Source: Pseudomonadota bacterium (GTDB lineage: Bacteria; Pseudomonadota; Alphaproteobacteria; Rhizobiales; Devosiaceae). From it: a DNA stretch of 63,041 nt. The translations under genes were made by a program, and so were the position numbers. The notes beneath the pieces are model-generated. The model made no database searches and was not told where the DNA came from. It saw nothing but the letters and a program-made list of their open reading frames with translations. Location of the stretch: the NCBI GenBank assembly GCA_023437755.1, contig JAEZFJ010000097.1:1-63041 (forward strand), in the 5' to 3' direction. Below, one piece after another: positions 8,713 to 18,036 of the stretch (within the stretch, counting starts at the first letter, position 1; every line of letters starts with the position of its first letter).

Positions 8713-9450
8713 TCAGCGGGCGAGTCGTTCGAGCGCTTGCAGTTCCTCTTGATCGAGCTCGCGCCACGCGCCTTTCGGTAGATCGCCAAGCGCGAGCGGC
8801 CCGATCGCGACTCGTACGAGCCGCAGCACGTCGTGACCGAGCGCGGCGATCAGGCGCCTGATGTGACGATTGCGTCCTTCCTCAAGGACGATCTCGAGCC
8901 ATGCGTTCTTCTCGCCCTGTCGAAGGATGCTCACGGCAGAAACGCTCAAATGATCGCCGCGATCTTCGACTCCGCGCAGCATCGCCTGGAGCGTTCCGTC
9001 GCTCGGCAGGCCGGCAACCTGCACATGATAGGTCTTGGGGATGTGCCGCTCGGGATCCGTGATGCGAGCTGCCCATTGCGGGTCATTGCTGAGCAGCAGC
9101 AGCCCTTCGCTCGCTTTGTCCAATCGTCCAACCGGCGCAAGCCACGGAAGCTTTGCAGCTTTCATGAGGTCGTAGACCGTGTCGCGTCCGCGCTCATCGG
9201 CTGCGCTTACGACGACGCCGCGCGGCTTATTCAGCGCAAGATACCGCCGTCGCTGTTGCTCGATGTCGATGCCGTCAACTGCGATTCGCTCCGTAAGCGG
9301 ATTCGTAGATCGCTCGGGATCGAGCTGTACCTTTCCATCTACGCTCACGCGTCCTTCCCGGACGAGCTCTGCGGCTCGAGTGCGCGAACAAATGCCGAGC
9401 TTCGATAGCGTGCGTGCGAGACCGTGGCTTCGCTGTATTCGGGCGCTCAC
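8713..9450 (-). CDS. RsuA/RluB-family rRNA pseudouridine synthase
   Basis: The 245-residue enzyme has an N-terminal S4 RNA-binding domain (about 10-60) and a pseudouridine synthase domain. The signature GRLDKASEGLLLLSND contains the catalytic aspartate, and EGRNRHIRRL is the conserved late motif. It isomerises a uridine in ribosomal RNA; which position cannot be decided here (RsuA, RluB, RluE and RluF are all possible). The start is GTG at 9450, overlapping the stop of the lactonase gene in the sequence GTGA (9447-9450), so the two are translationally coupled. Confidence 0.9.
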   Translation of the reverse strand: MSARIQRSHGLARTLSKLGICSRTRAAELVREGRVSVDGKVQLDPERSTNPLTERIAVDGIDIEQQRRRYLALNKPRGVVVSAADERGRDTVYDLMKAAKLPWLAPVGRLDKASEGLLLLSNDPQWAARITDPERHIPKTYHVQVAGLPSDGTLQAMLRGVEDRGDHLSVSAVSILRQGEKNAWLEIVLEEGRNRHIRRLIAALGHDVLRLVRVAIGPLALGDLPKGAWRELDQEELQALERLAR

Positions 9451-10562
9451 TGTGCCACGAACAAGACGCCCATCGGTTTCACCAGCGGGATCGGCTCACC
9501 ATGCGGCGTCAGTTTCCCCGAGTCTGCATCGACGCGGAACACCACTGCGTTGTCGCCTTCTTGATTGTTCACGAGCAACCAACGGTGGGAAGGATCGAAC
9601 GCGAAGTAACGCGGTGTCTTACCTTGTGAGCTCGCGTGCTCGATCAGCTTCAACTGTCCGCTCTTCGGATCGATACCGTAGATGGCAATGCTGTCGTGAC
9701 CGCGATTCGAGATATACAGGAAGCGGCCATTGCTGTGTACACCGATCTCCGCCGCGGTGTTCACACCTTCAAAGCCAGAGGGCAGCGTCGCAATGGTTTG
9801 CAGCTCGGTCAGCGCGCCCTTGTTTGCATCCCAAGAGAACGCGATGACCTCATTCGAGAGCTCCTGAACCGCATACATCCAGCGACCGTTTGGGTGCCAT
9901 GCCAAATGCCTCGGACCCGATCCGGGACGCACCTTCGCGAAAGGAGGATCGTTGGGTTCGAGCTTGCCCGTCGCGCTATCGAACCGATAGATCATGATTC
10001 GATCGGTGCCGAGGTCTGCGACGAGCGCGAATCCATTCGTAGGGTCCGCGCCGAACCAGTGTGCATAAGCTTTGGTTTGGCGCTGCGGATGCACGCTGCT
10101 CCCAGAGAGCTGTACGAACGCCGTGCGCTCCCCGAGGCTACCGTCCGCAGCAATCGCGTGTACCTCGACATATCCGCCGCCGTAGTTTGCGTTCAGCACG
10201 TATTTTTCGCTGCGATCGAGACTCACGTGGCTGGGGCCGCGACCGACGGATCGCACATGATTCAATAGCTTCAATTTCCGTGTGCGATCGATCTCAAACG
10301 CGCTGAGTCCCCCGGGAGTGCCCGTATTGCAGAGATACAGTTGGGTGCCCTTCGCATTCAGCACCATGAATGCGGGATCGGCCGTTGCAGTCGCGAGCGC
10401 GGGTGTAGAGAGCGCGCCCGTTTCGGAATCGAACGTCGAGTGCATGACGCCCGTGCCATCCGCGTTCTGCGTGCCAAAATAAACGTGTAGAGAAGAGGAA
10501 TGAGCCATGTTGCCAACGATCACTCCGACGATGGAAACGATGAACGGCCAGCTGCGGCGCAT
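9447..10562 (-). CDS. Secreted beta-propeller lactonase (6-phosphogluconolactonase family)
   Basis: The 371-residue protein has a signal peptide (about residues 1-20) and repeated beta-propeller blades typical of the YbhE/Pgl lactonase family, for example NYGGGYVEV, GPSHVSLD, GPRHLAWHPNGRWMY and GKTPRYFAFDPSHRWL. Family members hydrolyse 6-phosphogluconolactone or other sugar lactones; an exported copy more likely acts on a periplasmic lactone. I start it at ATG 10562, where AGGAGTGA lies eight bases upstream, rather than ten codons earlier. It is followed by the coupled pseudouridine synthase. A related, independent lactonase occurs at 60308. Confidence 0.85.
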   Translation of the reverse strand: MRRSWPFIVSIVGVIVGNMAHSSSLHVYFGTQNADGTGVMHSTFDSETGALSTPALATATADPAFMVLNAKGTQLYLCNTGTPGGLSAFEIDRTRKLKLLNHVRSVGRGPSHVSLDRSEKYVLNANYGGGYVEVHAIAADGSLGERTAFVQLSGSSVHPQRQTKAYAHWFGADPTNGFALVADLGTDRIMIYRFDSATGKLEPNDPPFAKVRPGSGPRHLAWHPNGRWMYAVQELSNEVIAFSWDANKGALTELQTIATLPSGFEGVNTAAEIGVHSNGRFLYISNRGHDSIAIYGIDPKSGQLKLIEHASSQGKTPRYFAFDPSHRWLLVNNQEGDNAVVFRVDADSGKLTPHGEPIPLVKPMGVLFVAQ

Positions 10563-10668
10563 AAGGGTCACTCCTTGCGATGAGGCCGGCACTGTATCGA
10601 GAGGAAGATGGATAGGCCTTAATAAAGTGTCAAGACAGATGAAGTGTCAAGCCTGCTGAGGCGCGACT

Positions 10669-11421
10669 TTAGGAAGCTCGGCCTCTCAAAGTGAGTGCCA
10701 GATAGCCGATCAGCTCGTGCAGCGCCAACGAGCTGCTTGCGAGCGAGTGCGCGTTCGGCAGCTGTTCCGGAAAACTGAGCTTGCGCTGCGAAGCAAGAAT
10801 CACCGATGCCGGGATGGTCTCGACTCCTGCGGCTTGAAATTCCGCCATACTGCGCCGCTGATGAATGTCGTGGGTGACGAGCACGACGCGTTTGATTCCT
10901 GCGGTATGTAAGAGCTCCGCGGAATAGCGCGCGTTCTCGTGTGTATTGCGCGATCGATCCTCGAGCCACTTTACCTCAGTTTGGAAAGACTCCTGCAGTG
11001 CTCGGGCCATGAGATGCGCCTCAGGTTCGCCATGCCTGAACACGGCGCCGCCGGTGACCAGTACCGGCAAATGGAGATCGCGTGCGAGCATCGCACCGTA
11101 GCGCAGTCGCTGCAGTGTGGCGTACGAGACGGTTTCGCCTCCAAACTCGGGCGCCGCTCGCCGACCGCCGGCCAGGATCACGATCGCTTGTGCACCTGTC
11201 GCTTGCGCGCGATCGAAGGGCTCGACGCTCGAAGCGGCATTGAGAAGTGCGCTCGAAGTGATTGGCAAGCTGAGCGCAGTCAAGCAGAGTAGGGCGGTCC
11301 AGACGATCGTGGCACCGATGCGCGGCCATCGCCGACCCATGAGCAGCCCTGCGGCGATCAACATGACGAGGCATGCAGGTGGCAAGATGAGTGCAGCGAG
11401 CGTCTTCTGCAGAAAGAACAT
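10669..11421 (-). CDS. YdcF/ElyC-like DUF218 membrane protein
   Basis: A 250-residue protein has two N-terminal membrane segments (about 5-25 and 35-55) followed by a DUF218 domain: AIVILAGGRR, LVTGG, LEDRSRNTHENARYSAELL and VVLVTHDIHQRRSM, all conserved in YdcF, SanA and ElyC. These proteins are linked to envelope integrity and possibly lipid-carrier metabolism. It is divergent from the DinB-like gene, with 29 nt between the start codons. Confidence 0.85.
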   Translation of the reverse strand: MFFLQKTLAALILPPACLVMLIAAGLLMGRRWPRIGATIVWTALLCLTALSLPITSSALLNAASSVEPFDRAQATGAQAIVILAGGRRAAPEFGGETVSYATLQRLRYGAMLARDLHLPVLVTGGAVFRHGEPEAHLMARALQESFQTEVKWLEDRSRNTHENARYSAELLHTAGIKRVVLVTHDIHQRRSMAEFQAAGVETIPASVILASQRKLSFPEQLPNAHSLASSSLALHELIGYLALTLRGRAS

Positions 11422-11450
11422 GGCTGGAATGCTGCTGAAGTGAGGCGAGA

Positions 11451-11975
11451 GTGTCGAACCCAGGGCTCAAAGAACACGCGCGTGCGCTGTCACGCTACAA
11501 CACGTGGATGAATGATCGTCTGTTCGAAGTATGCTCGCAGCTGTCGGATGAGGAGCGCAAGCGTGACGTCGGTGCGTTCTTCAAATCGATTCATGGCACG
11601 CTCAATCACATCCTGCTCGCCGATCGGATTTGGATGGGGCGATTCGAAGGCAGCGCCTATGCGTTCACATCGCTGCGCGATGAGCTCTACGCGGATTTCC
11701 ACGAGCTGCGAGGAGCGCGGGTAGCCGAGGACGAGCGAATCTCGCGCTGGGTCGAAGCCCTGACGGACGAGGCGCTGGGCCGTGAGCTCGCGTATGTGAG
11801 TGCGGTGAATCCCCAGCCGCGGCGTTATCCGCTGTGGTTCGCGGTAAGCCATTTTTTCAATCATCAGACGCATCATCGTGGTCAAGTCACGACTCTGCTG
11901 AGCCAGCGCGGCCTAGACCCAGGCGTGACCGACTTGATCTGGATGCCTGGATACCAGCGCGAAGAGCGGCTCTAG
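11451..11975 (+). CDS. DinB-family protein
   Basis: A 174-residue four-helix protein has the three metal-binding histidines of DinB proteins: one in GTLNHILLAD and two in SHFFNHQTHHRGQ. Members are often thiol-dependent transferases or stress-induced proteins; the substrate here is unknown. The start is GTG 11451. Its stop codon lies inside the first unit of a heptamer array (11970-12011). Confidence 0.85.
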   Translation: MSNPGLKEHARALSRYNTWMNDRLFEVCSQLSDEERKRDVGAFFKSIHGTLNHILLADRIWMGRFEGSAYAFTSLRDELYADFHELRGARVAEDERISRWVEALTDEALGRELAYVSAVNPQPRRYPLWFAVSHFFNHQTHHRGQVTTLLSQRGLDPGVTDLIWMPGYQREERL

Positions 11976-12011
11976 GCTCTAGGCTCTGGCTGTAGGCCGT
12001 AGGCTGTAGCC
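11970..12011. repeat. Heptamer array (CTCTAGG / TGTAGGC units)
   Basis: Six consecutive 7-nt units (CTCTAGG twice, CTCTGGC, TGTAGGC, CGTAGGC, TGTAGCC) begin inside the last codons of the DinB-like gene. This is the first of several strictly 7-nt-period intergenic arrays in the window. The remaining sequence to 12185 shows no gene. Confidence 0.7.
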
Positions 12012-12185
12012 AGAGATGAAGATGCTCGTGTTCTAGTACAGCCAATCCAATAGCCCCATACGTACCTACGACTCTGCACGACGAGCGCCACGGTTCCCCT
12101 CTATTTACCGCGGTTGCAACGCCGCGCATCATCGGCTGAGGTGCTCGAGCGACGAGCTGTCCTTTGTTCCCGGGCGGTGATCCTG

Positions 12186-13562
12186 ATGCACGCGTTATTG
12201 GTTCCAGTCGTTCTGCTGTTCGCTTTGGCCTCTTCGAGCTTCGCTGCGGAAGAGCAGGTCGAGAAGCGTGGGACTGCAACTCGTTCAGCCGTCATGATCG
12301 AGATTCGCGATGCGATCGGGCCAGCGACCAGCGACTTCTTTGTGCGCTCGCTTGCAGACGCTAAGTCGCGCGGCGCCCCGCTCTTCATCGTCCAGCTCGA
12401 TACGCCCGGCGGACTGGACTCGGCAATGCGAGACATGATCAAAGCGATCATCGCATCGCCGGTCCCTGTCGTGATTTATGTCGCTCCATCCGGTGCGCGC
12501 GCTGCGAGTGCGGGCACGTATCTGCTCTATGCCAGTCATGTGGCTGCGATGGCGCCGGCGACGAATCTCGGCGCGGCGACTCCGGTGCAGATCGGCGGAG
12601 CGCCAGCTCCGAGCCCTCAACCCAAGAAGAAGGATCAGGAAGACGCCGAGGAACCTGCGGAAGCTGAAGAGCCGGGTACGGCGATGGAGCGCAAGGCAGT
12701 GAATGATTCGATTGCTTACATCCGTGGGCTCGCCGAGCTTCGCGGACGCAACGCAGAGTGGGGCGAGAGCGCGGTGAGGACAGCTGCAAGCCTGTCGGCG
12801 CGTGCCGCGTTGGCGCAGAACGTCATCGACGTCGTGGCGCGGGATCTGGACGATCTGCTGAAGCAGATCGACGGCCGCACAGTGAACGTGAGCACCGGCG
12901 AGATCAAGCTCGCGACAACGGCACTCGCGATCGAGCGCATCGAGATCGACTGGCGCACACAATTGCTCGCAGTGATCACGAATCCGAATGTTGCCTATCT
13001 GCTGATGCTGATCGGGGTCTACGGCTTGCTGCTCGAGGGCTACAACCCGGGCGCAATATTGCCGGGTGTCGTTGGCGGTATTTCTCTGCTGCTAGCGCTG
13101 TATGCCTTCCAAGTGCTCTCGGTGAACTACGCCGGGCTCGCGCTCATGGTCCTCGGCATTGCCTTGATCGTTGCCGAAGCATTCGCACCGAGTTTCGGTG
13201 CGTTAGGCTTGGGCGGCATCATCGCGTTCGTGATCGGCTCGGTCATTTTGATGGACTCCGAGGTGCCGGGCTTTCAGATTGCACGCTCGCTGATCGGCGG
13301 CATCGCGGCCGCAGGCGGCGTCGTGATGCTGTTCATGGTCAGCTACTTCGCGCGTTCGCGGCGCCGGCCCGTGGCGACCGGTGTGGAACAACTCATGGCG
13401 CAACGCGTCGTTGCAATGACTGACTTCGAGCACGATGGGTTGGTGCGGTTGCATGGCGAGATCTGGAATGCCGTGACGAGCACCCCGGTAAGAGAAGGTC
13501 AGACATTGCGCGTCACGGCGGTGGATGGCTTGGTATTGCATGTGGAGCCTGAAGTGCCGTGA
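12186..13562 (+). CDS. NfeD-type membrane-bound serine protease (NfeD1b)
   Basis: The roughly 458-residue protein has a signal peptide (about residues 1-20), a ClpP-like protease domain with the nucleophile serine in the VAPSGARAASAGTYLLY segment, a variable Pro/Glu-rich insert, several C-terminal membrane helices (about 265-400) and an OB-fold NfeD domain. NfeD proteases cleave stomatin partners and regulate membrane microdomains. A stomatin-like gene follows 88 nt later, the classical pairing. I start it at ATG 12186 because the signal peptide begins there; upstream in-frame starts would add a non-hydrophobic leader. Confidence 0.88.
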   Translation: MHALLVPVVLLFALASSSFAAEEQVEKRGTATRSAVMIEIRDAIGPATSDFFVRSLADAKSRGAPLFIVQLDTPGGLDSAMRDMIKAIIASPVPVVIYVAPSGARAASAGTYLLYASHVAAMAPATNLGAATPVQIGGAPAPSPQPKKKDQEDAEEPAEAEEPGTAMERKAVNDSIAYIRGLAELRGRNAEWGESAVRTAASLSARAALAQNVIDVVARDLDDLLKQIDGRTVNVSTGEIKLATTALAIERIEIDWRTQLLAVITNPNVAYLLMLIGVYGLLLEGYNPGAILPGVVGGISLLLALYAFQVLSVNYAGLALMVLGIALIVAEAFAPSFGALGLGGIIAFVIGSVILMDSEVPGFQIARSLIGGIAAAGGVVMLFMVSYFARSRRRPVATGVEQLMAQRVVAMTDFEHDGLVRLHGEIWNAVTSTPVREGQTLRVTAVDGLVLHVEPEVP

Positions 13563-13650
13563 GCTCGACCTTGGCTGTGAGCAAGGTCGGTCCTGACCTG
13601 CATCACTGTCATCACGCTCATCACTTCCATCACTTGTTGGAGAGCTCGCT

Positions 13651-14400
13651 ATGTATCTGATCGTCGCGGCCGTCATTCTGATCTTCATTCTGCTCTCGGC
13701 AATTCGGATCATGAACGAATACGAGCGCGGAGTGACGTTCACGCTAGGTCGATACACCGGCACGAAGGGACCTGGGCTCATCTTCGTGATTCCTTTCATC
13801 CAGCGCATCGTCAAGGTCGACTTGCGTACGATCGTGCTCGACGTGCCTACGCAGGATGTGATCTCGCGCGACAACGTCTCCGTGAAGGTCAACGCGGTCG
13901 TCTACTTTCGAGTCGTCGATCCATCGCGGGCAATCATTCAGGTGGCGAGCCCGTTCGAGGCGACCAGTCAGCTCGCGCAGACGACGCTGCGTTCCGTGCT
14001 CGGTCAACACGAGCTCGATGAGATGCTCTCGCAGCGAGACAAACTCAATGTGGACATCCAGCGTATCCTGGATCAAGCAACGGACGCGTGGGGCATCAAG
14101 GTGGCCAATGTCGAGATCAAGCACGTGGATCTCGATGATACGATGATTCGCGCGATGGCGAAGCAGGCAGAAGCCGAACGCACGCGACGAGCGAAAGTCA
14201 TACATGCCGAGGGCGAAAAGCAGGCAGCGACGATGCTCGTGGAAGCGGCTCAGGCACTGAGCGCCGACCCGCGCGCAATGCAACTGCGCTACTTACAAAC
14301 CCTGTCGGACATCTCCTCCGAAAAGACCTCGACGATCGTCTTCCCGTTGCCGCTCGATCTCATCGAACCGTTACTCCACGGAGATCGCCGCGTAGGTTGA
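13651..14400 (+). CDS. Stomatin/slipin-like SPFH protein
   Basis: This 249-residue protein has an N-terminal hydrophobic hairpin (about residues 1-20) followed by an SPFH/Band 7 domain: NEYERGVTFTLGRYTGTKGPG, VDLRTIVLDVPTQDVISRDN and VSVKVNAVVYFRV are hallmarks of bacterial slipins. It likely forms oligomeric scaffolds in the inner membrane and is the substrate or partner of the upstream NfeD protease. An Ala/Glu-rich helix (about 165-205) is the usual oligomerisation region. Its start codon follows a stretch with GGAG. Confidence 0.92.
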   Translation: MYLIVAAVILIFILLSAIRIMNEYERGVTFTLGRYTGTKGPGLIFVIPFIQRIVKVDLRTIVLDVPTQDVISRDNVSVKVNAVVYFRVVDPSRAIIQVASPFEATSQLAQTTLRSVLGQHELDEMLSQRDKLNVDIQRILDQATDAWGIKVANVEIKHVDLDDTMIRAMAKQAEAERTRRAKVIHAEGEKQAATMLVEAAQALSADPRAMQLRYLQTLSDISSEKTSTIVFPLPLDLIEPLLHGDRRVG

Positions 14401-14417
14401 TGCGATGGTGAAGGAAT

Positions 14418-14560
14418 AGGAGCAACCACAAAGAACACAAAGAACCCAAAGAACACAAAGGGGTTGGAGAACTGACGCCGCGAAACGGGTGGATCGGGGC
14501 CAGTCGATAGTGCAAAGCCATTTGCTTTTTGTGACCTTTGTGTTCTTTGTGGTTGCTCCT
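14418..14560. repeat. Long inverted repeat with (ACAAAGAAC)n arm
   Basis: The 25 bases 14418-14442 are exactly repeated in inverted orientation at 14536-14560, with 93 nt between them. The left side continues as a 9-nt period repeat (ACAAAGAAC, ACAAAGAAC, CCAAAGAAC, ACAAAG). There is no reading frame inside. It could fold into a large cruciform or a transcript hairpin behind the stomatin gene, or be a small non-autonomous mobile repeat. Confidence 0.75.
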
Positions 14561-14639
14561 CTGCTTCTATGACGAGTGCCGAACTCATCCCCAAGCTCAG
14601 GAGTTAGCACAGGGAAGTCTGTGAAGCTTGGAGTGGCTC

Positions 14640-15251
14640 ATGCGCCGAAATATCGTGTTCGAGAGAGGTCGTCAGTTCAGGGTGGACGACAACCAAGTGC
14701 AGGATCTACAGCTCGAGCCCGGTCGCGGTGCCGCGATCGGCGAGTATTCGTATCCGGAATCGAGCGAGTACAGCGATTCTTACTATGGGCCGGGTCGACA
14801 GCCGCGCGCCGACTATCCGGGTCATCAGCGCGATCGCATCGTGGGCGGTGTCACGCAACGGATACCGCACGCACGTTCGATGAATCACATCAGTGAGAAT
14901 CGCTTCAGCTCGGGCGAGCTGCGCGAAGGCGAGCGTAGTTGGGCGGATCTTGGTGTCTCGAGTGTCGGCCCCGGTCAATCCGGTGTCACCGAGCGGGACG
15001 GTCCGCATCGGGGCCGCGGACCGAAGGGTTACCGCCGTTCCGATGAACGTCTCAAAGAGCTCATTTGCGAGCATCTCGCGGACGATCCACATGTCGATGC
15101 GAGCGATCTGGAAGTCGAGGTCGCGAACGGCGAAGTCACGCTCTCTGGTACTGTGAACGATCGACGCATGAAATGGCGCGCTGAAGATCTCGCCGAAGCG
15201 TGCAGCCGCGGCGGGGAGATTCACAACCGCATTCGTGTGCGACGCGACTAG
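14640..15251 (+). CDS. BON-domain protein
   Basis: This is a protein of about 203 residues without an obvious signal peptide. The first 130 residues are hydrophilic, rich in Arg, Gly, Tyr and Ser. The C-terminal 70 residues (SDERLKELICEHLADD, VEVANGEVTLSGTV, AEDLAEACSRGGEIHNRI) form a BON domain, a phospholipid-interacting fold found in osmotic-shock proteins. TTGGAG at 14628-14633 fits ATG 14640. Its TAG stop shares bases with the stop of the convergent GGDEF-EAL gene (CTAG, 15248-15251). Confidence 0.8.
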   Translation: MRRNIVFERGRQFRVDDNQVQDLQLEPGRGAAIGEYSYPESSEYSDSYYGPGRQPRADYPGHQRDRIVGGVTQRIPHARSMNHISENRFSSGELREGERSWADLGVSSVGPGQSGVTERDGPHRGRGPKGYRRSDERLKELICEHLADDPHVDASDLEVEVANGEVTLSGTVNDRRMKWRAEDLAEACSRGGEIHNRIRVRRD

Positions 15252-18034
15252 CGCGAGCCGCTGAGGCGAGCGGTTCGCGCTATATTCGCAGCTGCTGCGC
15301 GCCCGAAACGGTGCGCAATCTCTTCCGCCGACACGGCGCGCGAGAAATAGAAACCTTGCGCGATACTGCAACCGTTGCGCAGCAGGAACTCCACCTGCTC
15401 AGCGCATTCGACACCTTCGGCGATCGGCGTCACGTTCAATGCCTTACTCATCGCGATGATCGCCTCGCACAATGCGGCGGAGCCGGATTCGCTCGGCGGC
15501 GGCAGGAATGAACGGTCGATCTTGAGTGCATCGATGGGCAACAGGCGCAGGTAGCTCAACGAAGAGTAGCCGGTGCCGAAGTCGTCGATCGCGACCAACA
15601 CGCCCATCTCGTGCAGTTCTCCGAGGACGGATGTGAGATAGGCAAGGTCGGTCGCAAGCACCGATTCGGTGATTTCGATTTCGAGCACGCCGCGCGGAAT
15701 ACCGGCACGCTCGATGATCTCGCGAATGCTCTGCGTGAATCCGGGGGTCTGCAGTTGGCGAACGGACACGTTGTACGCGAGCCGCTGCATATCGAGCCCG
15801 ACCTCGAGCCACCGATTGTATTGAGCGCAGACCTCGCGCAGCACGCGATCGCCAATCGCGATGATCAGTCCCGAATCTTCCGCGACGCGGATGAACCGAT
15901 CCGGTGGCACCATTCCGTACCGCGGATGCTGCCAGCGGCTCAACGCTTCGACGCCGATGATCTCGCCCGTGCGCAGGTCGATGCGCGGCTGATAGACGAC
16001 CGAAAGCTCATCGCGCGCGAGCGCCTGACGCAGCTCGCTTTCGAGCTCGACGCGCTCCATCGCTTCGCGGTTCATCGCTTCTTCGTAGTAAGCGAAGCGT
16101 CCCGAGCCGGCCGACTTTGCGCGGTACATCGCGACATCCGCGTTACGCAACAGAACATCCGTCGTCACGCCATCCTGCGGATACACGGCAATGCCGATCG
16201 ACGCGGACACGAAGTGCTCGATGTCCCCGAGGAGCACGGGCCGGGTGAGCGCGGCCAACACCGCCTGCGCGGCGTTCGCTGCGTCACCTGCCGATTCGAC
16301 GTCGGCTGTGATGATCGTGAACTCATCGCCCCCCAGGCGGGCAATCGTATCCATCGTGGGAAGCTCTTCAGTGAGACGAGCCGCCACGCTTTTCAACAGC
16401 TCATCGCCCGAGGTGTGGCCGAAGGAATCGTTGATGATCTTGAAGCGGTCCAAGTCGATGAAGAGCAGCGCGAAGCGTGAGCGCGCGCGTTGGCAATGAG
16501 CGATGCGTTGCGCGAGCCGGTCTTTAAAAAGCACGCGATTCGGCAACCCCGTGAGCGCGTCGTAGTGCGCCTGGCGGACGAGCGCATGTTGGCGGTCCGC
16601 ATTGCTGATCGCAACGGCCATGCGCTCGGAAAGACCGATCGCCACATCGAGGGCCGCACGCGGCGGTGCTTGCGATGTTGCGCACGCGAGCACGATCGCA
16701 CCTTGAACCGCTTTGTCGGTTCGGATCGGGAGAACGCCGAAGTAGCGATCGTGCTGCCATTCGGTCATGAGCTCTTGCACCATGGCATACGCATGATGGC
16801 CCGCACCGACGTTCAGCAAGTTTGCGCTCGAATCCAGCAATGCCCGCATGGCGCTGCCAATCTGTACGCGTGCCTTGTACGTCACCAGCTCTTCTGAGCT
16901 GCGCGCCACGTGCATGCGTGCGATGTCTGAGCAGTCCTCATCGAAGATGAGCACGGCGCATTGGTCGCAAGGAAGCATGCTACGTGCATGTCGCAGAACG
17001 GTGTAGATGATCTCCTCGAGATCCGCCGAGCGTAGGATGTGTCGATCGAGCTCAGACAACACCGCCAGCGTTTCGAAGTTGCGGCCGATCTGCTCGGTCA
17101 TGCCGTTGAACGCATCCGCAAGGCCGCGCATCTCTTCATCCCCTATCGGCAGCACCCGGCCCGCATAATCACCTCGGGCGATTCGGTGAGTTGCATCGGT
17201 CAGTGCTTCGAGCGGGCGATGCGTGCGGCGAATCGAGACCGAGGCGAACAAGATCAATCCGCCGATCAGAGGCACGAGGGTGAAGAGCAGGTTGCGTTTG
17301 TAGCGCCGGAACTCGAGCTTGATCTCGGAATGCGGCTCGATGAAATCGATCAGCCACTTGCCGCCCGTGAAGCGCTGCTGCAGGAACAGCTCCCAGTGTG
17401 CTCTATCTCCATCCTCCAGAGTCGCTTGTTGTCCTGCACTGCCGCTCTCGGGAAGCGACGCGAACAGAACTTTGCCGTCACCGTCGCTGACGCGAACGTA
17501 GAGCTCGGCCGGCAGGGCCGCGGGCTGCCAAAGGTACTCATGCTTCAGAATCCCTACGCGCCATCCACCGCTTGAATCGGCCACCATCAGAGCCACAGCG
17601 TTGGTGCCGTTTTCGTCTCGGATGACACGCAGCAGCGCATCGCCCGGTTGCGCGGCTGCTGCAAAGTCGAGCGCGTTCATGGCAACCCCGCTCGGGGAGA
17701 GCACTTGCACTGACCGAAAATACGGTGTGAGTGTCGCGAGAAGCTCGTTATCGCGCTTGTCGGCGCGCTGGGATTCGGTCGCAAGTTGCTCCGCGCTCGC
17801 CGCACTCAAGGCAGTGGCTGCGAGCTCCAGCCGTTGGAACAGGCTCAATCCGTACTTTTTTGCCTCGAGCGTGAGCGATTGGTGCGCTTTAGAATCGATG
17901 TAGGCGTCCGTGTGCCCGACGATGAACCACGTCGCGACGACGATCGGGATCAATGCCGCGAGCACCAGCAACACGAAGGTACGCCGTGCAAGCCGGCCCT
18001 TCATGATCGAGGAATTCGGCCGCCACTCGAGCAT
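15248..18034 (-). CDS. Membrane GGDEF-EAL cyclic-di-GMP enzyme with periplasmic sensor, HAMP and GAF domains
   Basis: About 928 residues. The order is a membrane helix near 20, a periplasmic CACHE-like sensor to about 265, a second helix, HAMP (about 300-350), GAF (about 360-495), GGDEF (about 505-670) and EAL (about 680-920). The GGDEF signature RLGGDEF is intact, but the inhibitory-site RxxD before it reads PTMD, so product inhibition is probably lost. EAL catalytic elements are present: VEALSRW, IDDFGTGYSS, LKIDRSF and IAEGVE. It may make and degrade c-di-GMP. Start ATG 18034 is chosen; TTG 18040 would overlap the stop of the upstream pseudopilin gene (TTGA). Confidence 0.9.
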   Translation of the reverse strand: MLEWRPNSSIMKGRLARRTFVLLVLAALIPIVVATWFIVGHTDAYIDSKAHQSLTLEAKKYGLSLFQRLELAATALSAASAEQLATESQRADKRDNELLATLTPYFRSVQVLSPSGVAMNALDFAAAAQPGDALLRVIRDENGTNAVALMVADSSGGWRVGILKHEYLWQPAALPAELYVRVSDGDGKVLFASLPESGSAGQQATLEDGDRAHWELFLQQRFTGGKWLIDFIEPHSEIKLEFRRYKRNLLFTLVPLIGGLILFASVSIRRTHRPLEALTDATHRIARGDYAGRVLPIGDEEMRGLADAFNGMTEQIGRNFETLAVLSELDRHILRSADLEEIIYTVLRHARSMLPCDQCAVLIFDEDCSDIARMHVARSSEELVTYKARVQIGSAMRALLDSSANLLNVGAGHHAYAMVQELMTEWQHDRYFGVLPIRTDKAVQGAIVLACATSQAPPRAALDVAIGLSERMAVAISNADRQHALVRQAHYDALTGLPNRVLFKDRLAQRIAHCQRARSRFALLFIDLDRFKIINDSFGHTSGDELLKSVAARLTEELPTMDTIARLGGDEFTIITADVESAGDAANAAQAVLAALTRPVLLGDIEHFVSASIGIAVYPQDGVTTDVLLRNADVAMYRAKSAGSGRFAYYEEAMNREAMERVELESELRQALARDELSVVYQPRIDLRTGEIIGVEALSRWQHPRYGMVPPDRFIRVAEDSGLIIAIGDRVLREVCAQYNRWLEVGLDMQRLAYNVSVRQLQTPGFTQSIREIIERAGIPRGVLEIEITESVLATDLAYLTSVLGELHEMGVLVAIDDFGTGYSSLSYLRLLPIDALKIDRSFLPPPSESGSAALCEAIIAMSKALNVTPIAEGVECAEQVEFLLRNGCSIAQGFYFSRAVSAEEIAHRFGRAAAANIARTARLSGSR

Positions 18035-18036
18035 TC

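Noticed and set aside
14418..14560. Insertion sequence
   Set aside because: There is no transposase and no room for one between the arms.
15260..17900. Plus-strand frames opposite the GGDEF-EAL gene
   Set aside because: They are antisense shadows; the minus-strand frame has complete catalytic motifs.
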